From the NCBI RefSeq assembly GCF_000149955.1, contig NC_030989.1, positions 1,564,341 to 1,628,340 on the forward strand: a stretch of DNA of 64,000 nt, in the 5' to 3' direction. This DNA comes from Fusarium oxysporum f. sp. lycopersici 4287. Lineage: Eukaryota > Ascomycota > Sordariomycetes > Hypocreales > Nectriaceae. The notes beneath the pieces were generated by a model. It did not search any database, was not told the DNA's origin, and was given only the letters and a program-made list of their open reading frames with translations. This document shows positions 10,416 through 21,200 of this stretch, one piece after another; within the stretch, counting starts at the first letter, position 1; the number at the start of each line of letters is the position of its first letter. The position numbers and the translations under genes are program-made.

Positions 10416-13234
10416 ATGCCTCCCTCCTTGAACACCCATCCCTCCTTTACCCGTCCTCGGACTAGCGACCGCGATGGCAGGCCCAGCACCCGCGACCAGG
10501 GCGCTGATCAGAACCTCCTGATCCCCAGCCGAACCTCTTCGCTTCACTCGCGCATCACCCAGCCCATCCCTTCAACCCTCAACATGAAGCCTCAGCAGCG
10601 AACTCCGAAGACTTTGACACATGCCTACATGGTTTGTGGTGTTGGTCGTGAGCCTTCTCAATGGGTCAAGGCTCCTGCACCGGCCCAAGGCAAGATTGGC
10701 CACATGAAGGGGGCTGTTGGGCAGTTCTGGCTCCCTGAGATTCTGGGCAGCAGCCCACGTCTCGAGCAGGATAATGAGATTGCGCGGGCTCTTCACTCCG
10801 CTATGAGGGTGCGTACACCCAACCCATTGACCATTTAAAATTCATATAGCTGACCAGTGGCAACTATTGTATAGGCATGCTTCCCTCACGATGTCGAGAT
10901 CTGCACAGGCCGAAGTCAGCCTCACTGTGTTCACCATGCTTTCGTTCTCCAGCAAGATTCTTCTCACACCCTTTACGGCATTTGCCTGCGCGTTTGGTCG
11001 CGAGCCGATGAGAAGAGGGCCGAGACAATTCGCGACCTTCGCAAGAGAACCGAGAGCGACTACTACGACAACCCCGATGAGACCTACTGGATCCCTTACT
11101 GCTTGTCGTTCCTTTCACGATACCCTCTGTACAATCTTCTTGGAGATTATCTCAGAGGTATGTGGATTCACTGGAACAAGGCTACCAACCTGTTCCACGC
11201 TGAGGAAGTTTCCCGTATCCTGAGCTTCCCTGCTCCTCGCCTCAACGATCTTGTTCGCATCGACATGAAGGACTACGCTCTCTGCTACCAGTTCCCATCT
11301 TCGCCTACCGGATTCCAGAACTTTGCCATGTGGCCTCTTTTCAACTGTCTCTCGATTCCCAACATTGTCGGTGTTATCGAAGCCGCCATCTCTCCTACAC
11401 GCCGAATCATCTTCGTCAGCCACTACCCTGCTATGCTCACCATGGCTGCTGAGACCGTGCGATACTGTGTTCGAGTTTACGAGTGGAGCGGACTCTATGT
11501 CCCAGTTGTGCACGCTCGTCACGCTAAGGAACTGGTTCAGGAGCCCGGCCCTTACATCTTGGGTATCACCGTTGAGTGTCGCTCGCTCTTCACTGCCCCT
11601 ACCGATGCTCTGGTTGTTGATCTTGATCGCAACTTTGTTCTTACCTCCAGCCCTCCTACTGCTCTTACCCCCGGCCAGCGCAACAAGTTTGTTACACGAC
11701 TTACACAAGCTCTCAACGGTGATGTCACTCCTTCTGGAGTTCCTCAGCATCTTCGATCCGCTTATGGTGGCGGCAAGCTCGTTCCCGCGGGCCAGATCAT
11801 CGTTATGCGCGGTGAGGTTGAGTCTATCCAGGATCCTGAGTGGTGGAACCAAGATGCCGTCATGGCTGTTATGGACCACGTCTGTGAGAAGCTTGGACGC
11901 AACACTGGTATCAAGGCCTATTTTGGTGCGATGACAGACGCAGGATCTCATGACCAAGGTTTCTATGCGTNNNNNNNNNNNNNNNNNNNNNNNNNNNNNN
12001 NNNNNNNNNNNNNNNNNNNNNNNNNNNNNNNNNNNNNNNNNNNNNNNNNNNNNNNNNNNNNNNNNNNNNNTGAGGCTTGGCAAGATTCATCAACCTTAAG
12101 GGCCGGCATGGATACGGAGCTCAACAATGGTTACTAAGCGTAACAACTACCCTGGTTGAGGAGCTTGAGAGCTGGAAGCAGCAATTCCTCAAGTTCCAGG
12201 CCTTCGCTGAGACCCTCACCAAGGAGACCCAGGATCTCAAGGTCAAGATCGACACACACAAGAGGGAGAACCGTCGTCTTGCTGGTCTCATTGATCAACA
12301 GAAGGATGACAACGCTCGCCTCTCTGTGCGCCTCACTGGAACCGAGAAGCAGCGTGATGACGCTCTCGAGGCTCTTGTCCTTCAGCAGGAGATTGCTGAG
12401 GAGCTTGAGCGTGAGCGCAAGAGGAACAAGAAGGAGCTTTCCCAGCTTCAGCACACTAACATGACCATCATGCGACAGCGTGATGAGGCTCGCAGAGTTG
12501 TCCTTCACCTCCGCAGTCTCATCGGTGGTCAGAGTCACCACATGGAGCATCTCATCCAGTCTCTCACCAAGCCTGATGACCTTACCCATGAGATCGAGGA
12601 GGGTTATGATGAAGCCGAGGAGGATGTGCAACAGGCTGGTGAGCCTGGCCGCCTTACCCCCAGCCCCAACCCCCGAAACAAGCGATACTCTTCGTCTAGC
12701 TTCACCGACGTTGCCGATCGTCACCTCAAGGATAAGACTGACGCCATTGCTCACATCGTCCGAAACATTGCTGAGCAATGTCAAGCTGCTGTTGAGGGTC
12801 TCCAGCTGGCACATGATGCCGAACTAGGGAGTTCTAGTAGAAGGAATTCTAGCCTCTCTACCACCCAGAGCGATGACGGCCACTCCGCCGCCACGTCCGA
12901 AACAGGAGACGACTCCCTCCTGGCGCCGCGGTCCGGGAGGGCGTCCAGTATCCCTCCCACCCCGGATCTCATTCCCAACAGGAGCAGCACAGCAATGTCC
13001 TTTGCCTCTACGGCTACGACTCCGGAGCGAGCGTCCCAACAGTATAGCCTTAGAGACGAGATCCCCACCAAGATTGTCGAGGATGACGAAGAGGACTTCG
13101 AGGAAAATCGAAGCGACAACGGAGGGGTCACACATGAGACAAGCGTCGTTTCTAAGCATCAGCTCCAGCACCAACAGTCCCTGATGCACAGGCCATCGGG
13201 CGCCAGGATCAGCGCTCTTGGTGGCACCCGCTGA
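10416..13234 (+). CDS. DENN (AEX-3) domain protein, putative Rab GEF; interrupted by gap
   Basis: DENN-domain proteins exchange GDP for GTP on Rab GTPases in vesicle traffic. Exon 1 is 10416-10808 (131 codons). A 66-nt intron follows (donor GTGCGT, branch GCTGACC, acceptor TATAG, 10809-10874). Exon 2 runs from 10875 into a run of N at 11971-12070. The translated order is uDENN-like (residues ~68-190, with HAFVLQQDSSHTLYGICLRV), cDENN (~275-385, with RRIIFVSHYPAML and VDLDRNFVL), dDENN (~400-495), then after the gap a long coiled coil (about 12160-12580), a Ser/Thr-rich region and an acidic tail ending at TGA 13232. The frame entering the gap and the frame of the coiled coil do not match across exactly 100 N. 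That is expected if the N length is arbitrary or an intron lies there, so the residues around 12071-12160 are uncertain. I cannot assign the Rab partner. Confidence 0.85.
11971..12070. other. assembly gap (100 N) inside the DENN gene
   Basis: Exactly 100 N, the conventional size for a gap of unknown length. Spacing and reading frame across it should not be trusted. Confidence 0.98.
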
Positions 13235-13821
13235 GTGTTTTGGATAAACACCTTAACGTCTGAGCATGAGCCTTGCTTTTTTGTGAACTTCTCACTTCTT
13301 GCTTATTTCGATTTAATTGTCCTGTATTTGGCGGCTGGCTTGGATCAAAACCTGCGGGTTCGGCGTTTGATGTCCCTTATATCTTTTTTGTCACTACCAT
13401 TTTTCTGCCTCATCTGATGAGCAGCTTAGCTCATATACCTACGTTAAGCCTGACGGCCATCTTCTCATTATGTTAGAATATTCTTCTACGTAGCGGTGTT
13501 TGTATAGTCTTCCTCCTTTACTTGGTTGAAGGGGGGTATAAGAATGAAACACATTTAAATGTTATCATAGCCTCTAGTCATGTGTGAAAGTACTCGACTT
13601 GCTGTAACATACATCATTGTAGTGGCACGTACTATAGACTTGCAAGTTATTACGGCCTTTTAGCCTGATGTTGTATGGTATGAGACGTGAGCTACTGATA
13701 AGATATGCGAAAAGACCCGTAAAAAAGTTTCCGTTAGCGACGTCTACCCATTGAGAGTGTTGGCGCATTCTTCTCTTTCTACAACTCCTTCACCCAGACT
13801 TCTCAACTGTCGCAATCTATA
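13235..13821. other. 3' region of DENN gene and promoter of Bcd1 gene
   Basis: Pyrimidine-rich and T-rich 3'-UTR-like sequence follows the DENN stop. The CT-rich tract at about 13765-13810 just before the next ATG is the probable Bcd1 core promoter or leader. No other gene is seen. Confidence 0.55.
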
Positions 13822-15108
13822 ATGGCTGATCCTTTGTTGACATCTCTTTGCGGAATTTGTCACATATCGACCCCGAAATACAAATGCCCAAGATGTGGCA
13901 CTCGAACCTGTTCCCTCGCGTGCATCAAGAAACACAAAGCCTGGTCTGAATGTTCCGGCGAACGCGACGCAACAGCTTACATGGCTCCATCGAAACTTCG
14001 TACTCCCGCCGGTGTCGATCATGATTACAATTTCCTCCATGGAATTGAGCGCTCTGTCGAACGCGCCGAGAAGCTTCTCGTCGAAGAGCGCGGTATCGTG
14101 CAAGAGGAGGAATTGCGACCGATGACGGTCCAAGAGGTTAAATGGAAGCCTGGAAAAGATGGGCGCAAGCGCAAGGTTCTCGTCACCAGAGTCTTACGCG
14201 AAGCTAAAGGCAGAACCTTTGAACGGTTTTTGGCTGCACGATTGAGGAAGTTGAACATCACGATCGTGTGTGCGCCGCTGGGCATGGCGAGGCAGAAGGA
14301 GAACCATACTACACTCAACCGGCGAACCAACAGAATCAATTGGCAAGTTGAGTGGATGGTGTTGGAGAATCATCCCGATGCAGAGCCAAAGAAGGTCCGG
14401 ATGTTATCGAAGGTTATGGATGATGTGCCACTATATGAAGCATACCATACTTCACTAGAAGAACAGCAGAAGGCGAAAGGGCAACAGGCCAAGAAGACCC
14501 CACGAGCAGGTACGGACGGACAAGTGCAGGACTTGGCGAACTACACATGGTCCTCTGGGTCGTTTGCGCTCCAAGATCCCTCTACAGTTACTTGGACGAA
14601 CCATAACGACACAGAGCCAGGCTTGTGGCCATCTGAGAAAATAGAAGCTCAGAAGAAGCAGTTTCAATTCTTTCTCGCAAAGTTCCGGACCCCTTCGGAC
14701 AAGCCTTCTGTTGTCACTAGACTCGACCCCGAAGACTGCCTGCGAGAGGTACTGAGAAATACGCGCGTGCTGGAATTTCCCACAATATGGGTTCTTGACC
14801 AAGGTCAGAGCCTTCCTGAGACCTTCAAACTTGGACCCAAGGATAAAGCCCCTCAGGAAAGTAACAAGAGGAAAAACCCCCCTGGAAAGAAAGGCCCGGC
14901 CAAACCGAACAAAAGAAGAAATAAGGGTCAGGATGTAGAAGAAGGTGAGGTCAGGAGTGACGAGGAGGGAAATGAGTCAGACGATGGCATCAACACTGGA
15001 TTCAAAGGAGTAAGTCTTGAGGAAGGTGATGTGATTGCCGAACAAAGCCTTGGAGAAGAGGATGATGACGATGATGAGACGAGCAGCTCTGGAAGTGATA
15101 GCGACTAA
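13822..15108 (+). CDS. BCD1: box C/D snoRNP assembly protein Bcd1 (zf-HIT)
   Basis: Bcd1/ZNHIT6 is a nuclear factor needed for box C/D snoRNP assembly, acting with the R2TP chaperone system. The 428-residue intronless frame starts with a complete zf-HIT zinc finger: C10, C13, C22, C25, C30, C34, H38, C44 (spacing C-x2-C, C-x2-C, C-x3-C, H-x5-C). It is followed by a basic helical region and the C-terminal Bcd1 signature around residues 304-325 (DCLREVLRNTRVLEFPTIWV), which matches the family pattern L-x2-x-L-x-N-x-x-V-x-E-F-P-T-I. The last ~100 residues are Lys-rich and then strongly acidic (runs of D and E, a Ser/Asp-rich end), usual for nucleolar proteins. The first ATG is immediately upstream of the zinc finger. 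The position between two plus-strand genes is not an operon. Confidence is high from the zinc finger plus the C-terminal block. Confidence 0.9.
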   Translation: MADPLLTSLCGICHISTPKYKCPRCGTRTCSLACIKKHKAWSECSGERDATAYMAPSKLRTPAGVDHDYNFLHGIERSVERAEKLLVEERGIVQEEELRPMTVQEVKWKPGKDGRKRKVLVTRVLREAKGRTFERFLAARLRKLNITIVCAPLGMARQKENHTTLNRRTNRINWQVEWMVLENHPDAEPKKVRMLSKVMDDVPLYEAYHTSLEEQQKAKGQQAKKTPRAGTDGQVQDLANYTWSSGSFALQDPSTVTWTNHNDTEPGLWPSEKIEAQKKQFQFFLAKFRTPSDKPSVVTRLDPEDCLREVLRNTRVLEFPTIWVLDQGQSLPETFKLGPKDKAPQESNKRKNPPGKKGPAKPNKRRNKGQDVEEGEVRSDEEGNESDDGINTGFKGVSLEEGDVIAEQSLGEEDDDDDETSSSGSDSD

Positions 15109-15509
15109 GACTGAGCAGGTATAAATTGGTCAAGACGTAACTGTAATGATACCCCAAAATGAACAAAATATCCTGTACCAAGTTCTACATATTATTTTCC
15201 CCCCTTCGATGTTCCTTAATTACTTTGTTGCTTTCTATCATGATACTGTCGTTGGTGTTGACCTGAGTGGCTGTGCTCCGCTGTCAGCCACATGATGGAA
15301 CGACCTGCAGTAAGGGACAGTGAATAGCTAGCTCCCCGCGACGTTGACTTTGACATGCCCAACTCGACACACTCGCTTTAACGTTCACCTATGCCCAACG
15401 AATTTAATATCTAGACACCAGCACCAAAAGTCCAGCACTATAAAAGACACGATACCCCCGCATCATGATTTGATTGGGCGCGGAACCCCTCGACGCCGAC
15501 GCCGCTACA
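15109..15509. other. intergenic, Bcd1 3' end and Sec6 promoter
   Basis: A 400-nt spacer between co-directional genes. It contains a TA-rich terminator-like stretch (about 15120-15230) and then mixed promoter sequence. No additional gene is seen. Confidence 0.5.
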
Positions 15510-17768
15510 ATGGACGACACACCTGCTCCCAAGCTCTCAGAGCTGCTACGGCATCCCGACGATCTAGACAAGATACCCGCGCTCAAGTTAGAGTTCTCAC
15601 GCAAAAAGGGCGCCGTAGATGGCCAGCTCCGAAGCGGCCTGCGCGAGCAGCTTGAGACGACACAATCGGGCATGACGGGGCTGAGCGACGGCCAGAAGAC
15701 GGTCCAGATGATCAAAGAGGAAATGATCAAGATCGACAAGCTGTGCTCGGAGTCACAGAATATGATAAAGGACTTTGCGAGCATCAACCTCGTGTCACAA
15801 GCACACCGCAACTTTGGCGCCGTCGAGACCATGCGTCGCAACCTCGAGACCTTCAACGAGCGCATATCGCGTGTCGAGTTGATGCTTCGGGAAGATGACG
15901 AGGACAGCGACAACATGCCCAATCTGCTGCCGTGCCACTACGAACTTACTCAATTGAGAAATATCCGCGACGATGCTATGGAACAAATACAACGCGCAGA
16001 GGACGAGAGTCTTGAAGCGACACTGGTGGACTACTTTTCGAGGCTAGACGACACGATTGATTGGTTTGATGAGCATGTTGGTATCATTGCTCTGAATCTC
16101 ATTAATCTCGTTGTGCAGGACAACAATGGGCTTGTTGTGAGATTCGCAGTGGTGATGGAGGCCGAGGAGTCAAGCGACCAACGTGTACTAGCACTGCAGG
16201 AAGCTCTCAAAGATCACAAAGAAATGGCAACCCGTTTTCAGAGTATCACAGACGGCGCCAAGAAAGTTCGTGGCTATAAGGAGAAGTTCATACAAGCTAT
16301 TCGACTCAGCGCAGAGCAACAATTCGAAGGAGCAAAAGAAGAGTTCCTCGAGGATCCGAGCAAGTTGGACAAGATCATGAAGTGGTATTTCAACGATCTA
16401 AACGTCGTCAAGGTTGGAATGTCGCACCTTATGCCAAAGAAGTGGAATATCGTAAAGACATACGCTGGCGTATATCACCAGCTGATGCACGATTTCCTGG
16501 TCGGTATGGTAGATGGCAACGAGGCGTCGTCAGCACATACCTTGGAAATCGTGGGCTTCCCGGAGAAGTACTACAGAAAGATGGTAAAGATCGGTCTGAA
16601 GCAAGAAGAGCTTATACCTCATGTTATCGACAACCGCGAGGCAGAGCTTGTTCGCGACTTTCGTGAGCTCATCATTAAATTCCTTGATGAGTGGATTGAC
16701 CGAATATTTGCACAAGAGAAGCGCGACCTGGCAGAGCGCAACGTCGAGGGCTCCAACTTGGATCAGGACGAGTATGGCTATTTCAGAACCAAGAACTTTG
16801 TTGCCCTATGGCGAATGCTGCGTGAGCAAGTGGACACGGCTGCCAACTCCCAGCGCGCTGATGTTGTTGAGGGTGTAATCGACGCTATGTTTGCCCGTCT
16901 ACGCACTCGTCAGCAGTCGTGGCAGGCTATGCTTGAAGATGAGGCTATCCCCTACGAGGAGGGTAAGATTCCTGAACTCGAGGGTTTCCAGGCTCTTCAG
17001 GATTGGCTCGTGGCTACAGCAAACGACCAGATCGCCTGCATCGACGACAACGAGGACGAGAACCGTCTTGCATACCTCTCAAGCTTCCGTCGTCTTGTGG
17101 AGCAGCATGTTACACCCGCGTACCTTGAACGTATTGAGAGTGAAGTTAATACGCTGCGTGACGGCTACGTCGACTTCAGCACATGGTGTATCAACCGCTT
17201 CGCTCAACTTATATTCTCTGTCGATTTTGGTACCGTCATGCCTGACTTCTTTACGCCTCGATGGTACACAACTACTGCTATGAAGCAGATGGTGGTGACG
17301 TTCGAGGAGTACGTTAACGACTACCGCCATGTATTGCACCATTCACTGGTCGATATTTTCGTTGAGATCTTTGCTGAGGAGCTACTTGTTCGCTACTTAT
17401 CTGCTGTGCGCAACAAGGGCGCAAAGTTCCGTCGTACCGACCCATTTCAGGACAAGCTGTTCAACGATATCTCCACAGCTTTCGAGTGCTTCAGCACACT
17501 CCCTTCACCTGACATTGGTGCCTCTATCAAGGAGACCTGGCGTGTTACAGAACACTTCTTGCGTCTATTGACAGCTGACCGCGATGCCATCGTGGACGCT
17601 TACGTGACGTTCAAGATGGCTTACTGGGACCTGAATGTGCAGTGGGTTGAGGCTGTGTTGAAGTCAAGAGATGACTTTGAGAGGTCTTGGATCGGCGCGG
17701 TTAAGAAGGAGGCTGCCAATATTGATAGTGGGCGTGGACCAGAGACTATTATGAGCAGGGTCAAGTAA
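15510..17768 (+). CDS. SEC6: exocyst complex subunit Sec6
   Basis: Sec6 is a core subunit of the eight-protein exocyst that tethers secretory vesicles to the plasma membrane at growing tips and septa. The frame from ATG 15510 gives 752 residues with no intron, close to the usual fungal Sec6 length (~750-800). It is helical throughout, with an N-terminal coiled-coil segment (about residues 40-140, including a Q/E/K-rich stretch) followed by the C-terminal helical-bundle region that is best conserved in this family (for example VDFGTVMPDFFTPRWY around residues 570-585). The frame stays open upstream to 15474, but the first ATG is at 15510, which gives an N-terminus MDDTPAPKLSELL of expected form. 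The leader upstream lacks other in-frame ATGs. The gene converges on Ede1. No anomalies were seen. Confidence 0.92.
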   Translation: MDDTPAPKLSELLRHPDDLDKIPALKLEFSRKKGAVDGQLRSGLREQLETTQSGMTGLSDGQKTVQMIKEEMIKIDKLCSESQNMIKDFASINLVSQAHRNFGAVETMRRNLETFNERISRVELMLREDDEDSDNMPNLLPCHYELTQLRNIRDDAMEQIQRAEDESLEATLVDYFSRLDDTIDWFDEHVGIIALNLINLVVQDNNGLVVRFAVVMEAEESSDQRVLALQEALKDHKEMATRFQSITDGAKKVRGYKEKFIQAIRLSAEQQFEGAKEEFLEDPSKLDKIMKWYFNDLNVVKVGMSHLMPKKWNIVKTYAGVYHQLMHDFLVGMVDGNEASSAHTLEIVGFPEKYYRKMVKIGLKQEELIPHVIDNREAELVRDFRELIIKFLDEWIDRIFAQEKRDLAERNVEGSNLDQDEYGYFRTKNFVALWRMLREQVDTAANSQRADVVEGVIDAMFARLRTRQQSWQAMLEDEAIPYEEGKIPELEGFQALQDWLVATANDQIACIDDNEDENRLAYLSSFRRLVEQHVTPAYLERIESEVNTLRDGYVDFSTWCINRFAQLIFSVDFGTVMPDFFTPRWYTTTAMKQMVVTFEEYVNDYRHVLHHSLVDIFVEIFAEELLVRYLSAVRNKGAKFRRTDPFQDKLFNDISTAFECFSTLPSPDIGASIKETWRVTEHFLRLLTADRDAIVDAYVTFKMAYWDLNVQWVEAVLKSRDDFERSWIGAVKKEAANIDSGRGPETIMSRVK

Positions 17769-18247
17769 CCGAGGACGAGTCATGATTTGCGTTTAAATGG
17801 GAAAAGGTAGATGGTTATTGCAATTGTGTATGATGGGCATCATTTCATGCCCTGTTAGCGACAATGTTATTTACGCTTGTTTGAATGACTCATTATTGTA
17901 ACTTGTTTGTGTCTGCTCTATCTGCATCATTATATCGGCGACACAAAACTGCATCTCTACAGCTGCAATCCCAAAGCATGCAACATGAAAGACGAAATCA
18001 ATACAGGCTTAAGCAAACAAGTAGTCTTCATGATACTACAATGTGTGGACAGATGATAGATGATAGGAGAACAAGCCCATGTCCAATGGGACCAAGACGC
18101 AAAAGGAAAATCTCGCTGCCAAGAAAATATTCAACAAAGGAATCATGAGGATGCAGACAAAAACAGTAGCAAGGAAACAAGTATGCGGTATGCATTAAGC
18201 CCTTCCTTCAGAAGATAATATCCGAGACAACTCTGTTGTTGTGTTTA
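17769..18247. other. intergenic between convergent SEC6 and EDE1
   Basis: About 480 nt holding the 3' ends of both genes. AT-rich, no coding frame of note. Confidence 0.55.
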
Positions 18248-21200
18248 TTATGAGCGGCTAGCTAGAAAGTTCGCCGCCTGTACACGTTAGAGGAATTCCT
18301 TTATGCAGATCGAGTTCAACTAACCTTGTCAAGATCGTAATCATATTTCTCGAGAGCATCGAGAGCTTCAGGTCTCTTGTAGCCCATGCTTGTAAGGCTC
18401 TTCAGGATTGGGTCATCATGCTCGGATTCGGTTGACAAAGTGCGGTTCAGAGCCTGTTGACCAGGATGGGACTCAGCGCCCGCTGGTTTCTCAGCGGAAG
18501 CAGGCTGGGCAGCAGTTGCGCTAGGGGAGTCGAGACCAGAGAAGATAGCATCCCAGTCATGAGCCTCGGGAGCCTTCTGCTGGTTGGTTCCGACAGCAGG
18601 CTGAGCAGCGCCAGTTGAGCTGTGGGAGATGAAGTCGAAGCTCTCGTTGCCGAACGCAGTGGACTCAGTCTTAGTCTGGCTTCCGGGTGGGCTGCTATCA
18701 AAAACGGGGTTGAAGTCGTCCAGTCCGGAGCGAGAGATGTTGGCAAAATCCTCATCAGCAGAGCCTTCTTTAGCATCCTCTAGGCCTTCAAAGTCACTGT
18801 CCAAGTCTTCGAATCCACCCTTGGTCTGAGGGGGGTTGGAAGGGGCAGGCTGTTGCGAAGCAGGGGCAGTTCCGGTAGCAGCCGCGCCAAAGATATCATC
18901 GACCGATGACTTCTGAGCAGTGGATTCAGTCACGGTTGCGGGAGACGAAGGCTGCTCGGTACTGGTTTATGTTAACTCTTGACATCAGAACTTTGAATAT
19001 GATCGACCACTTACCTAGGGGCCTTGGGTTCTGCGGGAGGGGTGGCTCCCTGGGCTGGCTGTGGTGAAGTGCTGGCAGGGACTGCGTGAGTAGCTTCAGG
19101 TGACTCTCCCGCGTTTGCCTTCTCGCCAAAGGGCTTGGCGGGCGGTGATGCAGGCGTGAAGTTATCATCAAAGCCTCCGTTGTCACTACTTGAGTCAGAC
19201 TCCTCCTCATCATCACGCTCAAGCTCTGAAATGGGAGGGAACTCCGAATCAAAGGCAGATGACTTGTTCGCTTCAGGGGAAGGCTTGCTATGGTTCTTAG
19301 CAGTGGTGAAGGCAGCAAATGCGTTCTCGAAGTCGGCCTTGGCCTTGGCCTCATCATTACCGCCAAATGGATCCGCAGACTCGGTTGCTTTTGGTGCTTC
19401 GTCCTTAACAGCATCACGAGTAGTATCGTCAGGGGCAGAGGCTACGTCCTTGACTTCAGACTTGTCAAGCTCGTCGCCAGGGAAAGCACCAGGAACACCG
19501 GCAGGGCTGTCAGAAGCTTTCAGGTCACCGGGAACAGGGGTGGCTGAACCATGGAGAGGGTCATCAGCACGCGAAGCAGGGGGTGACACTTGGCGAGAGG
19601 ATGAGAGCGACTCAGTATGGTCAGGGAAAGGCAAGAAGCTGGAACTGATCTGCCTTGACTCCGGGGGAGCAGGGGGGTCAGCAGCAAGGGTTGCTTGGCG
19701 GCTCATGATAGGAGAGCTCGCGGCAGGAGGGGTGCTGTATGAGCCTGCACTAGCGGTTGAGGCACCAGTATGCTGGGGCTTGAACGAGGTCTGTGGAGGT
19801 GGTGGAGGAGTGGCCGAGGCGCTGGGTGGAAATGAGGGACCAAAGAGGTCGTCGAAAGACTTATCAGAGACATTCTTGGTGGGAGGAGGAGAAGCAAATG
19901 CACCCATAATATCAGTGCTTGCAGTGCGGCGGAAGAAGGGGTTGTTAGCGCTAGAGGTCGAGGCAGCTGGGCTTGCAATTTGAGCCGAAGCAGATGCTGG
20001 CGAGCCAGTGTTTGCCAGCCGAAGATCCTCAATGCTCTTGGTGAGCTCCTCCGCCTCTCCCTTTAGCTTATCACGCTCGCCCTCTGTAGTGGACAGCTGT
20101 TTCTTGTTGATGGCGACCAGTCCCTTCTGTTGGCGAGCATCAGACTTGAGCTTTTCAATCTGAGGCTTGAGCTGCGCGATCTCTCCATTGACTACACGAA
20201 TCCGTTCTCGGAGGTTGGTATTTTCTTGTTGGTCCGCCTGAAGAGCTGCCAATACTTGCTGATGCTGCGTCTGAGTATCACGGTAAGTTCCTTCAAGCGC
20301 CATGCATTCAGACTGAAGTTTGGCAGTCTCCTTCCGTGCATTGCTGAGTTGCTCCTCAAGGGCACGAGTATCTTGCGCCTCCTTCTCATATAGGGTGCGC
20401 AGTTGGGCCAGTCGCTGCTCGAAGTTCTGCTTCTGAGACGTGGCCTGGTTCAGTTCATTTTGAGTGGTATTCCTCTTGGCCTGCACATCTTGGGTTTGCT
20501 TGGACAGAGATGAGATCTGGTTAGAAAGGTTTGCAAGCTCAGTGGTTTCCCCGGAGATGTTCTTGCTAGCCTCATCGTTATCTGACAACAAGTCCTCGGA
20601 TGCAGAAGGTGCCGGAAGCTTCTGGCCAGAGCCAGCTGAACCACCAGTGGGCTGTTGCGTCAAGCCTCTACCAAATGAAGATGATGGTACAAATGGCTTA
20701 AAGCTTGAACCACCGGTTCCTGTAAGAGATGGCTTAACGGGAGAGGTAGGCGTGAGTGCAGAGCCGCCGGCGAAAGGATCGTTGGCGTTGGAACCCCCTG
20801 TTGACATTGGAGCCTGAGCAGGGGGAGGGGGGGCAGGGCTGGAAGTGCCTGATTCAAGGCCGAACAAGTCATCCAGAGCGGACTTAGGAGCGGGAGGAGG
20901 AGCCTGTACAACAAGTGGGGGAGGCGGATCAAAGGCGGATGTAGCAGTCTGTGGTCGAATCTGGGTGCGCATGCTGGGAGGAACCAAATTAGGTGGTAGA
21001 GTAGTTGGTAGAGGGACAGAACGACCACTTCTCTGCTGTCTAATCAAATACATAGCAACCGCAAACTCGTCTCGCGAAAGCTGCCCCTGAGACTTTGTGT
21101 CGGCAAGATCCCAGATTTGGGCTAAGGAGTCTTCAGGAAGGTTAGACTGGCTGAAGAAAGTGACAGCCTCCTCTCCTGTGATATATCCCTTGTTTCCCTT

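Noticed and set aside
11115..12814. Long minus-strand open frames opposite the DENN gene
   Set aside because: They mirror the codon pattern of the plus-strand gene, run through the N gap and contain no recognisable domain.
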